Shown: positions 45,180 through 56,884 of the stretch, piece by piece | Position numbering within the stretch: position 1 is the first letter of the stretch | Layout of the letters: every line of letters starts with the position of its first letter | Assembly (NCBI GenBank): GCA_026018925.1 | Contig: JAKSZU010000029.1 | Span: 13,927,778-13,991,777 of the forward strand | Reading direction: 5' to 3' | Length of the DNA: 64,000 nt | Source of the DNA: Tupaia tana | Taxonomy: Eukaryota; Chordata; Mammalia; Scandentia; Tupaiidae | Program-made: the position numbers and the translations under genes | The notes under the pieces: generated by a model | Databases searched by the model: none | What the model was told of the DNA's origin: nothing | What the model saw: the letters and a program-made list of their open reading frames with translations, nothing else

Positions 45180-45432
45180 AGGGGCAAGTTGGTGGCATAG
45201 TGGTTAATGTGCTGACTGGCACATGGCAGACTGTGGTTCAAGTTCTGGAACCGGCAGCTTGAAAATCATGTTGGGTGAGTTTGCATTTGTGCCTAAAATC
45301 CAGACAGGAGAAGGTATTACAGTATGACCATCCCAACTTTAGAGTGATGTCTCACTTTCCTTCTCATTGTATCTTTCTCTCTTTCTCTCCAGCGAGTGTA
45401 CACACCCTATAGCAGACACCTTCAATGACAAC
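45180..45432 (+). repeat. Old SINE, forward
   Basis: GGGGCAAGTTGGTGGCATAGTGG head, TTCAAGTTC B-box-like motif, CACCCTATAGCAGACACC tail. Confidence 0.82.
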
Positions 45433-46420
45433 AAAACTTGAAAGTAGAAAAAAAAAAATCTGATATAATTTTAAAATATTCTGCCCATAATTCCATGAAA
45501 TGGTACAGTTTAGCACAGAAACTTTAGTATATAACTTGTCATTAGATTTTATTCCCATCTGTAAGATCATATGTCTTTCCTAGCCTGGTGCCTTCAGTGC
45601 CTTCATTGTCACCAGAAATAAGCCATTGCTATCTACATTACTCCAGGTAGAATCTGGTTGTAAAGATACCTTTCAATAAATGGTTTGTCTTTTTATGGCC
45701 TTAATGTCAGAGATCAATTTAAAGATGATTCCCCAAATTTTCAGCTATGAATTGTACTACTATGCAGAGTATTTTTGTTTAATTCTCTTTATCTACTTAG
45801 TTATGTGTAAAAGATTGGGGTTCATGTATAAAGGGGATTATTCAATTTGGTGAAGGCTGATTTGGTTTGACTTATGCTTTATTATTAAAATATCATCCTA
45901 CTTCATATTGAAAACTTCCTGTGCTGGCTAAATATACAAAAACCAATGAAACCCTGGCATTTGATATGAAGTGGACAAATATGAAAGATTTACTGCTAAA
46001 TGAAGCAAGCTAGACTAATCTATTTCTCTAAATGGAACATATCCACCTTTTCTAAAGTTTGCCACAATCATCAAAGAGGCAATGAGTGGCTATTGTCAGT
46101 ATCATCTATATCTCCTTTATGCATAGATATATATTTTAATATTCATGATCAAAGCATTCCTCACAAGTAACCTTGAATTTCTGTGCAGTTATGCTATTCT
46201 GAGTTACAAGTATTTCTGCACAAACATACATATCTGGCTAACCTCTCCTAGTTTCCTGGAAAGGAATCTTGTCTTAGTTACTTTCTAACACAATCTTGTC
46301 AAACAACTAAATAACAAAATAATTATGAATGCACTGTTCAAAGATCAGAAAAAAAAGGAGTCAAAATACAAAGCAGAAGATTATTAGGACTGCCCTTCAT
46401 TCTGTTCACTTTGCTATTGT
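45433..46420. other. Mostly unique; short L1 ORF2-end relic at about 45930-46012
   Basis: AAAACCAATGAAACCCTGGCATTTGATATGAAG...TTTACTGCTAAATGAAGCAAGC is an isolated plus-strand L1 ORF2-end fragment. Nothing else is recognised. Confidence 0.55.
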
Positions 46421-46740
46421 ATTAGTTAGTTACTGCTGCATATCAAGCCATCCTAAAGAAAATGATTTCTTGTAATACATTAGTTAGCTGATGTGATTAC
46501 TTGAGGGGCAATATTCCTGAGGTTTTCTGGTCTCCAAATGAATCTGTAGTTATCTGCAAGTCAAATGAGGAAGTACAGCTGATTTTGGCAGAGGTTCCTC
46601 ATCTATTGAGAACTTGGCAGTCTATTGTCTGATTTAGGGGCAGTCTTGACTACGACAACTAACCTCTTCCACATTTTCTCTCCTTCTGTAGCTGAGTAGC
46701 ATGGATTTGTTCACATGGATGTGACAGGGTTCCATGAAAT
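46421..46740. repeat. Possible ancient repeat, unassigned
   Basis: TTAGTTAGTTACTGCTGCATATCAAGCCATCC resembles a widespread ancient mammalian repeat that contains ACTGCTGCATAACAAATCACCCC. I cannot name the family with confidence. Confidence 0.35.
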
Positions 46741-46990
46741 TGCAAAAATGGACCATTGTGAATAATTGCAAATGTCAACATATTCAAATGGTCAAAGCAA
46801 ATTAAAACTTCTACATCTGGCTCAAGTCTTAAATAACAAGGCTTTGCCCTCAGTGTCTGAGTAATCTTAGAGAAATAAATGTGAATAAAGCCCCTATGGA
46901 AATTCTACATCAGGATTTTAAGCCCCTCACAGAGGTAAATATTAATTGTTTGTCCCTCACTTCCAAGTCCCTATCCATATCTAAAAAAGA
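46740..46990 (+). repeat. Paralogous segment, uninterrupted copy
   Basis: Matches in the same orientation 56995-57072 joined to 60605-60760 (for example GGTCAAAGCAAATTAAAAC then CTACATCTGGCTCAAGTC). It therefore shows the state before HAL1-like element 2 inserted. Confidence 0.7.
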
Positions 46991-47349
46991 AATAATTTGT
47001 TTTCCTTAAGAAAATGTGCCCAGTGTTGGGACCTCATGTCTAAATGTTAATTAATAGACTAGCTATAAACTGTTTTAGTAATATTTTTCATGTTGTCCCC
47101 ATTCTCATCATATATCGCCTGTCTTGTGACAGAACTCTTCATTTCATAAGACCCCCCAAATTTGTACTGGTATTTATTAAGAACCTTTATTAGAAGAGCT
47201 GACAAGTGAAATGCAAATAAACAACAGAAATACAAGAATTTAAATGAAGATGGAGAATTAAGGTGTAAGTCCATTGTAGATGCCCTGAATATAAGGCTTG
47301 AGAAGATATGGGAGTCACTAGAGACTTCAAGTTACTTTGGGGTACCTGG
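46991..47349. other. Unique sequence, nothing recognised
   Basis: No gene, repeat or RNA is recognised. Confidence 0.5.
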
Positions 47350-47930
47350 TCTCCTCACTTAACCATACACGTTATCATCAACAGATAATTTTCCATTTTC
47401 GTGTCCCTTAAATGTTTTTTTTTTTTTTGAGAGGTTTTCACTATAAGGCTAGTGCACTCACCAGAAAGACAGAGAGAGACAGAAAGTGAGAGATCACCCC
47501 CCACTGGGGAGGATGGCCACACCACAATCCCTTCTCCTCCATTCTCCTCTCAGGGTCTTGGGCATGCATGCACACACACCCTGCATGAGTTTAAGCCACC
47601 GGTCTGGGACTCAAACCACGGTTGACTACATAGGAGTCCAGTGACATAGCCATTACGCTAGCTACTGGTACATTTTTGTATCCCTTAAATGTTTATCTTT
47701 TTCAGCTTGATTCCATCCCTTCCACAAGTTTCCAATTTCCCATCCTCCTCCTACACTGTCTCTAGTACTCACAGTTGCTCTCTATGGTTTTACGCCTTCC
47801 AATCTTTCAGTTTTTGCAAGTGCAGGCATTCAGTATATATTAAGTGAGGACATACAATGCCTCTCTTTCAGATTCTGGGATATTCTTTGTGGGTAAATTT
47901 TGTTTACCATGTCAATTCTTTTAACACTTG
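47350..47930 (-). mobile_element. L1 3' fragment split by a SINE
   Basis: Reverse 3' UTR, e.g. ACGTTATCATCAACAGATAATTTTCC before the SINE and TACACTGTCTCTAGTACTCACAGTTGC after it. Confidence 0.75.
47418..47669 (-). repeat. SINE in L1 3' UTR
   Basis: Moderately diverged reverse copy. The flanks carry the repeat TCCCTTAAATGTTT (about 47403 and 47682), its TSD. Confidence 0.85.
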
Positions 47931-47954
47931 TAAGATAATTTATATTTCTATTCT

Positions 47955-48209
47955 TTTTTATTTTTAAGAGATATTTTTTGCTATAGGGCACATGTGCTTG
48001 CCAGAGAGACAGAGAAGGACAGGTAGAAAGAGATCACCTTCTCCCTCATGGAGGAAAGGCACACAGCAATCCTTTCTTCTCCTCTTAGGACCTTGGGCAC
48101 ACACACACACATGCCTGGTATGAGATTTAAGCCAGTGGGTCCAGGGCTCAAACTGTTGTTGACTACATGGGAGATCAGTGATGTAAACCTTATGCCATCA
48201 CCTGATTCC
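47955..48209 (-). repeat. Old SINE
   Basis: TTTTTTGCTATAGGGCACATGTGC and head ending CATCACCTGATTCC. It borders the OR pseudogene. Confidence 0.8.
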
Positions 48210-48224
48210 AAGATTTCAATTTTT

Positions 48225-48910
48225 ATTGCCTGTGTGTAGCACCAGCACTAAGATACCCTCTTAAGCTTATACAATAAAATAAGGAGACAACTGAGAGGTG
48301 AGAGGACAGGTGGAAAATACTTTTACTTCTCCTGAGCTGATGAGATTCTACATATAAAGGAAACTGTCTTAGAGTAAGAATAAAGAATCCCAGAAAAGGT
48401 TCCACACTCTACCAGTAAATATGCAAAATTCATCATCATGTCATCAAGAGAGGTGTCAGAACAAGAACCTGTAAAAGTTCACAGAACATGTGGTGGATTT
48501 CCAAGTTGTACAGAAAGACAGTCACAGCACCAGTAAGAGATGCAACAAAGAAGTCAGGGCACTGATGATCCAGGACAACAGACCGGTAGTTACAGAGATG
48601 TCGACAGTCAATGATCACTGTAGTTCAGGGAATGACAGATGGCCACAAACCAGTCTAGTCCATCATGGTCAGCACAAAAATATCCCACCCTGAAGAGAGC
48701 ATGAAAAAGTATATGTGGGTGATGCAGCCTGCAGAGGTGATGACCTTGCTCTGTGTCTGGATGTTCACTAGCATTTTAGGACAGTTTGGAGAGGAAGAAG
48801 TACATGGGTGCTTGTAGGTTAGAGTCCAATATGGTGACCAGGATGATTTGCAGGTTTCCTAACATAGTCATCATGGGGAGGAATAGCACAAAGAGAGGGT
48901 TGTAGTTCAA
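48225..48910 (-). pseudogene. Olfactory receptor pseudogene, family 7-like
   Basis: Reading in reverse, fragments in shifting frames match an OR. They comprise the TM1-TM2 region (near 48790-48900, a NLQIILVTI / MYFFLSKLS type), a loop segment LEIHHMFCELLQV near 48440-48500, and a TM6 region SKSIFHLSSHLSVVSLFYC near 48280-48330. Several frameshifts and stops are present; the DRY region and the C-terminal NPFIYS are not preserved. It lies in the spacer between the two inverted arms and is a third OR copy in the window. It is not functional. Confidence 0.8.
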
Positions 48911-48949
48911 AATCATACAGAGATTAAGAGCTGTCAATTAACACTTCAC

Positions 48950-49258
48950 TCATAAAAAAAATAGAAATAAAAAAGGAATAGATACCAAATGACTGCAATC
49001 TATGGCAGAAACTGAAATATCAGAAGGTATAATAACAGAGATGGCAAGTGTAGATACCATAAACTATATAGAAGAGGGTGTTTGGAGGGGATGTTTGGAG
49101 GGGGTGGTTGAAAGGGGCTCAGGGAAAATAAATTAACAGGCATAACAATAGAAAATTATCCATTGAGAGTTATTTATATAGCAACATCATTGACTTGATC
49201 AGTGTGCAATGGATGTATGTTTTGGAAAGCCTTATTTTATGCTATTAAGATGTACAAT
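48950..49258 (+). mobile_element. L1 3' UTR fragment
   Basis: Forward: GGCAAGTGTAGATACCATAAAC, GAGTTATTTATATAGCAACATC, TCAGTGTGCAATGGATGTATG, TATGCTATTAAGATGTACAATGA. Confidence 0.6.
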
Positions 49259-49262
49259 GATT

Positions 49263-49470
49263 GGGGCCAGCAAATGGTGTAGTGGTTACATAAATGGACT
49301 CCCACATGGCCACCCACAGTTCAATTCCTGGGTCTGAGAACTCAGACCCAATGCTTATGTGCGTGTTCCCCACATCCGAGCAGGAGAATGGAGGAGAAGG
49401 TATTGCAGTGTGGTCATCACTCCTTTCACTGTCAGTCTATTTGTTGAGTGCATGTCTTAAGGAAACAATT
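49263..49470 (+). repeat. Old SINE, forward
   Basis: GGGGCCAGCAAATGGTGTAGTGG head and GGAGAATGGAGGAGAAGGTATTGCAG mid-body. The 3' body is shortened. Confidence 0.8.
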
Positions 49471-49826
49471 TTTAAAAAGATGTAATATAATTAGAAGTAA
49501 AAGAAAAGCTAAAAAAATAATTTTTCTACAATTTCTACTGAGATAAGCACATTGCAAGAACTGATTTTTGTGATTAAATGTAGTATTAAGAAACTGATTT
49601 TTTTTCAATTTATTTTTAAATGATATACATCTGTATGTATTTACTCTACAGGTTTTGGGTTATATAGATAATTTTTGGAATGGTTAAATCTAGATACTTA
49701 ATTGATACCTCTTATCACATGGCTATCATTGTGGTGGTGAGAGCACCACTTGCAGGAATAGAAGTTGTTTGGATGAGTCCATGAGTGAATCATGAATGAA
49801 CATTAGAACCTAGAAAACTACTGTAT
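49471..49826. other. AT-rich sequence, nothing recognised
   Basis: No repeat or gene is recognised with confidence. Confidence 0.45.
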
Positions 49827-49838
49827 TCCACTGTACAC

Positions 49839-50082
49839 ATTTTTTTGAGAGGTTTTTGCTATAGGGTGTGTGCTCACCAGCAAGATAGACAGAGAGACAG
49901 AAAGCAAGAAATTACCTCCCAGGGGGGATGGCCATGCTGCAATCCCTTCTCCTCCATTTTCCACTTGGGATGTTGGGCACGTGTCTGTACGTGTGAGTTT
50001 AAGCTGCCAAGTCTGGGACTCGAACTGCGGTTGGCTACATGACAGTCTAGCAACATAGCCATTACGCCAACTGCTGGTCCCA
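49839..50082 (-). repeat. SINE with TSD
   Basis: Moderately young reverse copy. TSD TCCACTGTACAC at 49827-49838 and 50083-50094. Confidence 0.88.
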
Positions 50083-50169
50083 TCCACTGTACACTTTTTA
50101 AACACTGTACCTTTCCCCTACCCTAAATTTTAACTATTTTTTTGTTTAAGGATAAATTAAGACCAGCGG

Positions 50170-50690
50170 ACTGTAATTTCATTTTTTATTATTATTTATA
50201 AATTTAATCGCTATACATCTTCACAGTGTGCAACATGGTTTTTCCCAGCATGATTACAGTACATATTAGTCAAGTTAGAGACATTACTATATACATTATC
50301 ATCAATAAATAACTATTTTTGTGTCTCTTAAATATTTTGTTTGTTTTTATCCTAAATCCCACCTTCCCATCCATGATTACTGACTTCCTTCTATACTGCC
50401 TTTAGAATCCACATTTGCCCTTCCTACTATTATATCTTTTAATCTTTCCATTTCTCCTATAGAGGACAGACATTCGGTGTGTATTAAGCACAATCACACA
50501 ATGCCTACCTTTCACTTAGCATTAAATCTTCAATATTCATCCACTTTCTATAAAATGTCGTGATCTTGTTTTTTTTAGTGGCTGAGTAGTATTCCACAAT
50601 GTACACCTGCCACATTTCTTTCTGTCTATGTGTCTGTTCTTGAATGTTTGAGTTGATTCCATGTCCTAGCAATTGTTAATTTTTTAGCTA
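50170..50690 (-). mobile_element. 5'-truncated L1, minus strand
   Basis: Reverse 3' UTR (CACAGTGTGCAACATGG, CCCAGCATGATTAC) followed by the ORF2 end in reverse (TGGCTGAGTAGTATTCCACAATG). Confidence 0.75.
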
Positions 50691-50739
50691 TCAAACAGAG
50701 TGAACAAGTGAGATATTTAAATTGTACAGAGAGGAAGAA

Positions 50740-50985
50740 ATCTTCATTTTTTTCTTGTTTTCTTTACAATTCAAAAACCACATATCTTTGCAGCATACAA
50801 AATGAATCTTCCCAGCATGAATACACTGCCTCTTAGTCCAGTCAAAGATTTTACCATACATATCATTCTTTTTTTATCCACATTCGTGTTTATTGAAGTA
50901 TTCACATTAGTTAAGACAAAGAATCAACCTAAGTGTTGAATAACTAATGAACAGATTAAAACAATGTGGCAGGAGGGCAAAAGAA
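50740..50985. mobile_element. L1 3' fragment with 5' inversion
   Basis: Reverse 3' UTR at 50740-50872 (CTTTGCAGCATACAAAATG) is followed at once by forward ORF2-end sequence at 50875-50985 (GTGTTTATTGAAGTATTCACATTAGTTAAG). This is compatible with a small twin-priming inversion. Confidence 0.5.
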
Positions 50986-51054
50986 GGAAGGGAGCCTCAG
51001 GAGGTGGTGAGGACCCTGGAGAAGTTACACCCAGCTTTGTTATTTTTTGTTTTG

Positions 51055-51165
51055 TTCTTCTTTATATATTTTTGCTATGGGATGCATATGCTTTCTGTAG
51101 AGACAGAAAGAGAGAAATCAACCCTAGGGGGATGGTCATGCTGCAACCCCTTTATACATATAATT
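51055..51165 (-). repeat. SINE 3' fragment
   Basis: TTTTGCTATGGGATGCATATGC to ATGGTCATGCTGCAACCCC only; the head is missing. Confidence 0.65.
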
Positions 51166-51366
51166 CTTAACATATAATTTTACACTTTGGGATCTGTTAA
51201 ATATTTTATCATAGAAATTCTAGGAGATAATCAAATAAAACAAGTTCTACTTCCAGACTCTAATCAAGTATTCACCATTTCTGCCTCTGGTGCTTTGAGT
51301 CACATTAACAAGTGCAATTCTGCACTTCTTCAGTACCAGGATCATTTATGATTTGATAGTTTCCCT

Positions 51367-52290
51367 TCAAAGGAGACTTCTCAGAGCCCTCATTATGTCT
51401 TTATTCTTCAAACTGTAGATGAAGGGGTTCAGTATGGGTGTGGCCACACTACACATCATTGAGGCTGTTGTACTAGAGTGTGAGTTGTAGGTATTAGTAG
51501 AACTAAGGTCCACACTTATCATTGTACAATAAAATAAAGAAACAACCAAGAGATGAGAAGTACAGATGGAAAATACTTTGTACTTCCCCTGAGTTGATGA
51601 GATTGAATGAAGGGAGGAAACTATCTTATAGTAAGAATAAAGGATCCCAGTGAAGGGACTGCCAGCTAGCACTACAGAGGTAAAATAGATCACTATGTCA
51701 TTAATAAATGTGTCAGAGAAGGCAAGGAGGCCACCTGATTAAGTTCACAAAAATAATGTGGGATTTCCAATGGCATACAGATGGAGAGTCGCAACACCAT
51801 TAAGCTATGTAACAATGAAATCAGGACAGTCATGACCCAGGACAATAGAATCAGCAAGACACCAAGCCAAGGGTTCATGATGACAGTGTAGTGTAGAGAG
51901 TGAGAAATCTCTAAAAACCAGCCATAGGCCATCACAGTGAGGAAGATGTTATCCAATCCTGTAAAGAATAGGAAAAAAGAACATCTAGGTGATGCAGACT
52001 GTGTAGGTGATGACCTTGCTCTGTGTCTGGATGTTCACCAGCATCTTTGCGACAGTGGTGGAGGTGAGACCAATGTCCACAAGGGATAGGCTGGAGAGGA
52101 AGAAGTACATAGGGGTATGCAGCTGGGAGTCTGAGATGTGGCCAGGATGATAAGCAGGTTTCCAATCACAGTGATCATGTACATGATCAGGAAAATCCCA
52201 TATAGGAGGGGCTGAAATTTGGGTTTCCCTGAAAAATCCAGAAGAAGAAATTCTAAAATTCTTGTGTCATTCTCTTGTTTTATGTGATAG
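51367..52290 (-). pseudogene. Olfactory receptor pseudogene, partner of the 43.8-kb gene
   Basis: Reverse frames give an N-terminus without ATG (ATA at the start position; then NDTRI and [10 protein letters not shown]). A frameshifted TM1-TM3 region follows at about 51932-52165. Then comes [24 protein letters not shown], in which the DRY motif is YGW, then SFC-type loop sequence ([18 protein letters not shown]). The last part is open: [27 protein letters not shown] to [22 protein letters not shown] (51367-51693). At least two frameshifts, near 51693 and 51940, make it a pseudogene. It is the inverted copy of 43822-44793. Confidence 0.88.
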
Positions 52291-52429
52291 AAGTTACTAT
52301 CGGAGGAAAGAAACTAAAGCAACTATTTCGCTCAAAATGGCTCACATAGTTGGCTAACACAGTTCACAAAATTACATATTTCAATTCTACAGTTTATGAC
52401 TTGAGTAAAGAAATTAATAGCTGTGTTTT

Positions 52430-52900
52430 TTCATTACAGGGGGGCATATACTTGTCAGAGAGACAGAAATGGGGTGGGATCATGGTTATGGGACAATCCA
52501 TTCTTCTCTATCTCTTCATTCTTCCATGATTTCAATATGCATGTACACACACCCAGAGTGTTTTTTTTTTTTTTTTTTTTTTTTGCCAGCTTTTTTGCCA
52601 TAGGGTGCGTGTACTAGCCAGAAAGACAGAGAGACAGAAAGCGAGAAATCACCCCCAGGGGGGATGGCCATGCCGTAATCCCCTCTCCATTCTCCTCTCG
52701 GGATCCTGCGCACGCACGCACACGCACACAGTGTGAGTTTAAGCTGCCAGTTCCAGGACTCGAACCACGGTCGACTACATGGGATTCCAGTGACATAGCC
52801 ATTACACTAACTGTTGGTCCCCCAGAGTGTTTTTTTTTTTAAGCAACCAAGGCTGGGACTCCCAACCATGTGAGATCCAGCTTCTTGAATTGATAGACTA
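52430..52900 (-). repeat. Old SINE split by a young SINE
   Basis: Old reverse copy (GGGGGGCATATACTTGTCAGAG ... TGTACACACACCCAGAGTG ... AAGCAACCAAGGCTGGGACTCCC), interrupted at 52561-52820. The same old SINE is at 36735/43464 in the left arm. Confidence 0.75.
52561..52820 (-). repeat. Young SINE nested in old SINE
   Basis: Reverse copy with T-run tail. Flanking repeat CCCAGAGTGTTTTT at about 52551 and 52821 is its TSD. Confidence 0.88.
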
Positions 52901-54006
52901 CAGGGTGACCTAGTATTTATTTTGTGTATGGTTCCTCTTCCCTATAGCACACCCAATCTTCTCAGGCTATGTCTGATTGAGGCTATCCCATTCCCAACCT
53001 TTCTTCAAATTTTCACATGCATTTGAGTAATATAATCCGATAGCCCACCAAATTCCATGTACTGTCTGAGTAATAAATGTAAATTGCTAAGAAACTAAAA
53101 TACTTAACAATGATTGATGGGTAGTATAAACTGATTTTAAAAATCATGTGACATATCACATATTAAAAAGTGCTTCAAAGACAATAAAATTACATAGAAA
53201 TGTCCGAGTGAACAAGGGGACTATTAATTGGCTGATGGGTTGGCTTTTGAAAAAAGACCTCAGAGAAGAGAGAGTGGGAGCTGCAATGCTATCTGGGGAA
53301 GTGATAATAATCAGATGGTGTAAAGATTTGTTGAGGAATGAGGGGACTTGCTGATGCTCAAATGCGAAGACATCAAGGGTTCTTCAGTCATGTGCTGTCC
53401 CAGTCCTTTATAAATTCAGCTCTCTAAGAATATGGACACAGCAGGGAGATTTCAGTTGTCAAGCTTCCCATGGACATGTAAAGTTGGGTCCACTTTATGC
53501 TATGACTTTGTGCTGTGTATTTATAGAAACATTTAAAAACAGAGAATTATGGGAATATTTGACCAAGTAAATAGTACAGATTGGAAACAACCATATTCAA
53601 TAAAATGGAATGAGACTATTAATAAATAATTAAAGGAAAACTTTTAAATAACTTATTCAGATCAGCATAGGTTTCTAATTTCAGAATAAGTGGAAAAGAC
53701 CTGTACATAAAATATTAAAATATATTTTTTAAAGAAGCAGTGGAAGAAAAAGTATCAACACTATAATTTGGTACTGAACAAATGAACGGATTCAAATACA
53801 TTTATGTAAAAAACATTAATTATCTTAGGTGTACACAAAATGTGTTGTACAAGGTGGTTGAAAATGTTAAGTTACAAAAAAATCACAAAACACATGTTGT
53901 AGTACTAAGAAAAAAATGTGAAATAAGATGTTGAAAGTTATACAAGAAAAATTATTACTAATAATGATTCAAAAGACCTTCCTTAGTTTAGAAAGCAATG
54001 AAAGAT

Positions 54007-54250
54007 CCCAGTAGGTGGTGTAAAGGTTGTGGCATTTGATTCTGATGGGTGAACTGCACGGTTCTAGTCCCAGACCTGGTGTCTTGAAAAAAACATCAGG
54101 GATGTGTGCATGCAAGCCCCAAATTATGAGAGAAGAATGGAGGAGAGGAAACTGTGACATGACCATACCCCGAGAAATGTGGTTTCTCACTCTCTCTCTC
54201 TCTCTCTTTCTCTCTCTGGCAAGCTCATATGTCATAGAGCAAAAATTCAA
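54007..54250 (+). repeat. Old SINE with (TC)n
   Basis: CCCAGTAGGTGGTGTAAAGG head, (TC)n at about 54188-54208, tail GTCATAGAGCAAAAATTC. It is paired with 34240-34497. Confidence 0.82.
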
Positions 54251-54452
54251 ACCAAACCAAACCAAAACTGAAAAAAGGGAAGAGTATGCAACATGATTGA
54301 GAAATAGATGCAATCACACCGAATTTAAAATTTTTCACAAAGAACACTTCACAATATTTATATATTATTTATATTTCATAACTAAATAGAAAATAGCAAA
54401 CTTACTGCAAAAACATCAGTTCTTAGAAAGGATAAAATCAAAAGACCCTATG

Positions 54453-55312
54453 CGGTAAGGAGAAGTAAAGAATTATCTAAAGAAAGAAGAAATAAAAACA
54501 TCTTACCTTTCTGGCAGAGAGGGAGGGTGGGCTGGAGCTAGAGCTCTAATGGGAGCCAACTGATGGTCATGCTAATTTTCCCTCTGTGGAAAAATGGGAA
54601 CTCTTCTACACTGCTGGTGGCAATGTAATTTGGTCCAGCCACTGTATGGAACAATATGGAAATTCCTCAAAGATCTACAAGTAGAACTACCATAATATCC
54701 AGCAATCTCACTCTTCAGTATCTACCAAAGGACGGAAGAATGCTTATCTAGGAAAGTGTTTGCAAATCTATGTTTAATATGGCATTATTCACAATTGCTA
54801 AGATGTGGAACCAATCTAAATGTCCACAAACAGAGAAATGGATTGAAAAAGTTTGGCACATATTCTCTATGGCATACTACTCAGCCATAAAAACCAACAA
54901 GACTCTTCCTTTTGACAGAAACTGAATGAATATGAAAGATTTACTGCTGAGTGAAGCAAGCTAGGCTATGGAAAGACATTGTATGTCTCCATTCTATATA
55001 CTGACTATTCACACTCTATGGCTGAAACGGAATGTCTAGATGATATAGAAACATAGAAAAGAATTATAGATACCAGATACGGTGTGGGACGAGGGTGGGA
55101 GAAGGAGTAGTGTATGAGAAAAGAGATTAAGGAGAAAAATAGAGAGGCAAGACATTTATGGGACAAAGAAATGGGTTATTATCTGTTGAAGATAACATGT
55201 ATAGTATCCTCAACTGGAATGGTGAGAAATGTATTCATATTGGAACATTCACTTTACAAGCTTAGTGACATATGTGGTTAAATGTATAAAAGAAATTAAA
55301 ATAAAATTTAAA
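54453..55312 (+). mobile_element. 5'-truncated L1 with non-L1 5' segment
   Basis: L1 ORF2 C-terminal sequence starts near 54585 (AATGGGAACTCTTCTACACTGC) and runs through the ORF2 end and 3' UTR to an A-rich tail at 55312. TCAAAAGACC near 54440 and 55316 is the TSD. The left arm shows the empty site. About 130 bp between the left TSD and the L1 start is not L1 and not in the other arm. Confidence 0.75.
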
Positions 55313-55439
55313 AAAATTCAAAAGACCTTGGTATGAAAAAGCAAAGATATTGCCAAGACTTCTCAGTACAGAAAAGTCTAACAAACTCCAAAATGTTTTC
55401 AGTCTCAGCAGTAATGAAACAATTGATGTATCAAATTGA

Positions 55440-55701
55440 GGGAACCAGCAGTTAGCGTAATGGCTATGTCGCTGGACTCCCACGCGTCCCGGACCCGGTG
55501 GCTTAAAACTCATGACGGGCGCGTGTGTGTGTGTGCCCAAGATCCTGAGAGGAGAATGCAGGAGAAGGGATTGAGGCGTGACCATCCCCTCTGGGGGGGG
55601 GTGTGTGATTTCTTGCTTTCTGTCTCTATGTCTCTCTCTCTCTGTCTGGTGAGCGCACGCACCCTATAGCAAAAACCTCTCAAAAAACAAAACAAAACAA
55701 A
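55440..55701 (+). repeat. Young SINE lacking B box
   Basis: Head GGGAACCAGCAGTTAGCGTAATGG is intact, but CCCACGCGTCCCGGACCC shows a deletion of about 24 bp that removes the B-box region present in other copies. TSD AATTGATGTATC at 55421-55432 and 55702-55713. The tail is AAAACAAAAC-like. Confidence 0.9.
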
Positions 55702-56884
55702 AATTGATGTATCTTTAGTTTTCCCTAGTGTTCTATCAAGTAAAACTGATTTTTTTTCTTGTACCTACCCAACTTGGAAGATGATAATGCAAAATGTTTT
55801 CCTCATGAGCTCCTGTTGCAAGGTAATATTTGGAAGCCATCTATTGGTCTGATCTTTGTGATGAGTATTGAAACAAGCCTAAACACATTCCATCTTAAAA
55901 AGTAAATAAAATAGCCCACACTTCAGTGCACATCCCTTCAAACAAAGTATTAAATTTCCTTTTTACTTATTGCAAATCTCCATGGAAATGTGCTAACTTT
56001 ATTGAAACCCTTTACTTTTCCTGTTCCTTCTTTGGTATTTTCCAATTGGGTTTTCATTCTCATCATTTACTTCTCACCTGCATTGTTTAGTCCAAGACAC
56101 TTCTTTCAAAAATAGAAAAAATAAATTAACAACAAATTAATTAGTCAAGCAAGCAAGCAAGCATAGCAATCTTGTGGCTCTGGGCTATACTGGTTAGGGT
56201 TTTCAGTGACCTCAGGTGAACATTCTTAGCTTCCATTCTCTGTAAACCTTTCCAGCAGTACCTTCTGGGCTCTCAGACTTTCCTGATTGGGATACTGAGA
56301 AGGTGGTGTCCATGTGGGAGTCTGAATTCCTCCCTGGATGGATGATCACAAATACTAAAGCTCTGTTCTCAAACAAGACAGCAGGAAGGAATTTAGAATT
56401 ATTTTCATAGCTAGATTTAGGACTACAAAAGAAAAGTCAACCATATTCTTTCCTGCACAAGGACAACAGCACAAGAGGTATTTACAGCTCCCAATATTGC
56501 CTCATTTGACAACTTTCTGTCCTGTAACTCAACTGCTGGGTACTTGATATCCCTGTGGGACACTGGTCTGGGCATCACTCTCTTTCGCCAAGAGGTCGAG
56601 TTATAAGTCAGGTGAATACTGTCATTATTCCTCCTTGAACCCATCTTCCCTTAGAGGTCTCATTAGCACTTTGCCTAATTCAAAGTTAAACTGTTCTCAA
56701 AAATCTGAGATACATGACCAGGTCCCTTGGAAATGAAAAGCATTGAATTGTGATGAGGACACAGTACTTCATATCTCTAAAAAGTTCCTGTTCTTTCTTC
56801 ATCAAGGTCAGGAACTGTGTTACACTCTAAAACCTTGCAGAGCTACTAGAATCCTTAGGTTCAGAAGTTTTTGATGAAGTACAA

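Larger units (their letters stand above)
51180..56880 (-). repeat. Inverted duplication, right arm
   Basis: Reverse-complement counterpart of the left arm 32430-44900, with the OR pseudogene at its inner end. Later insertions private to this arm: SINE 52561-52820, L1 54453-55312 and SINE 55440-55701. Confidence 0.8.

Noticed and set aside
46421-46740. Possible LTR or DNA transposon fossil
   Set aside because: Similarity to an ancient repeat is suggestive, but I cannot place it in a named family from sequence alone.
54555-54585. U6-like 16-nt match in reverse (AAAATTAGCATGA context) next to an L1
   Set aside because: U6-L1 chimeras exist, but the match is short, in the wrong orientation, and does not extend into the rest of U6.
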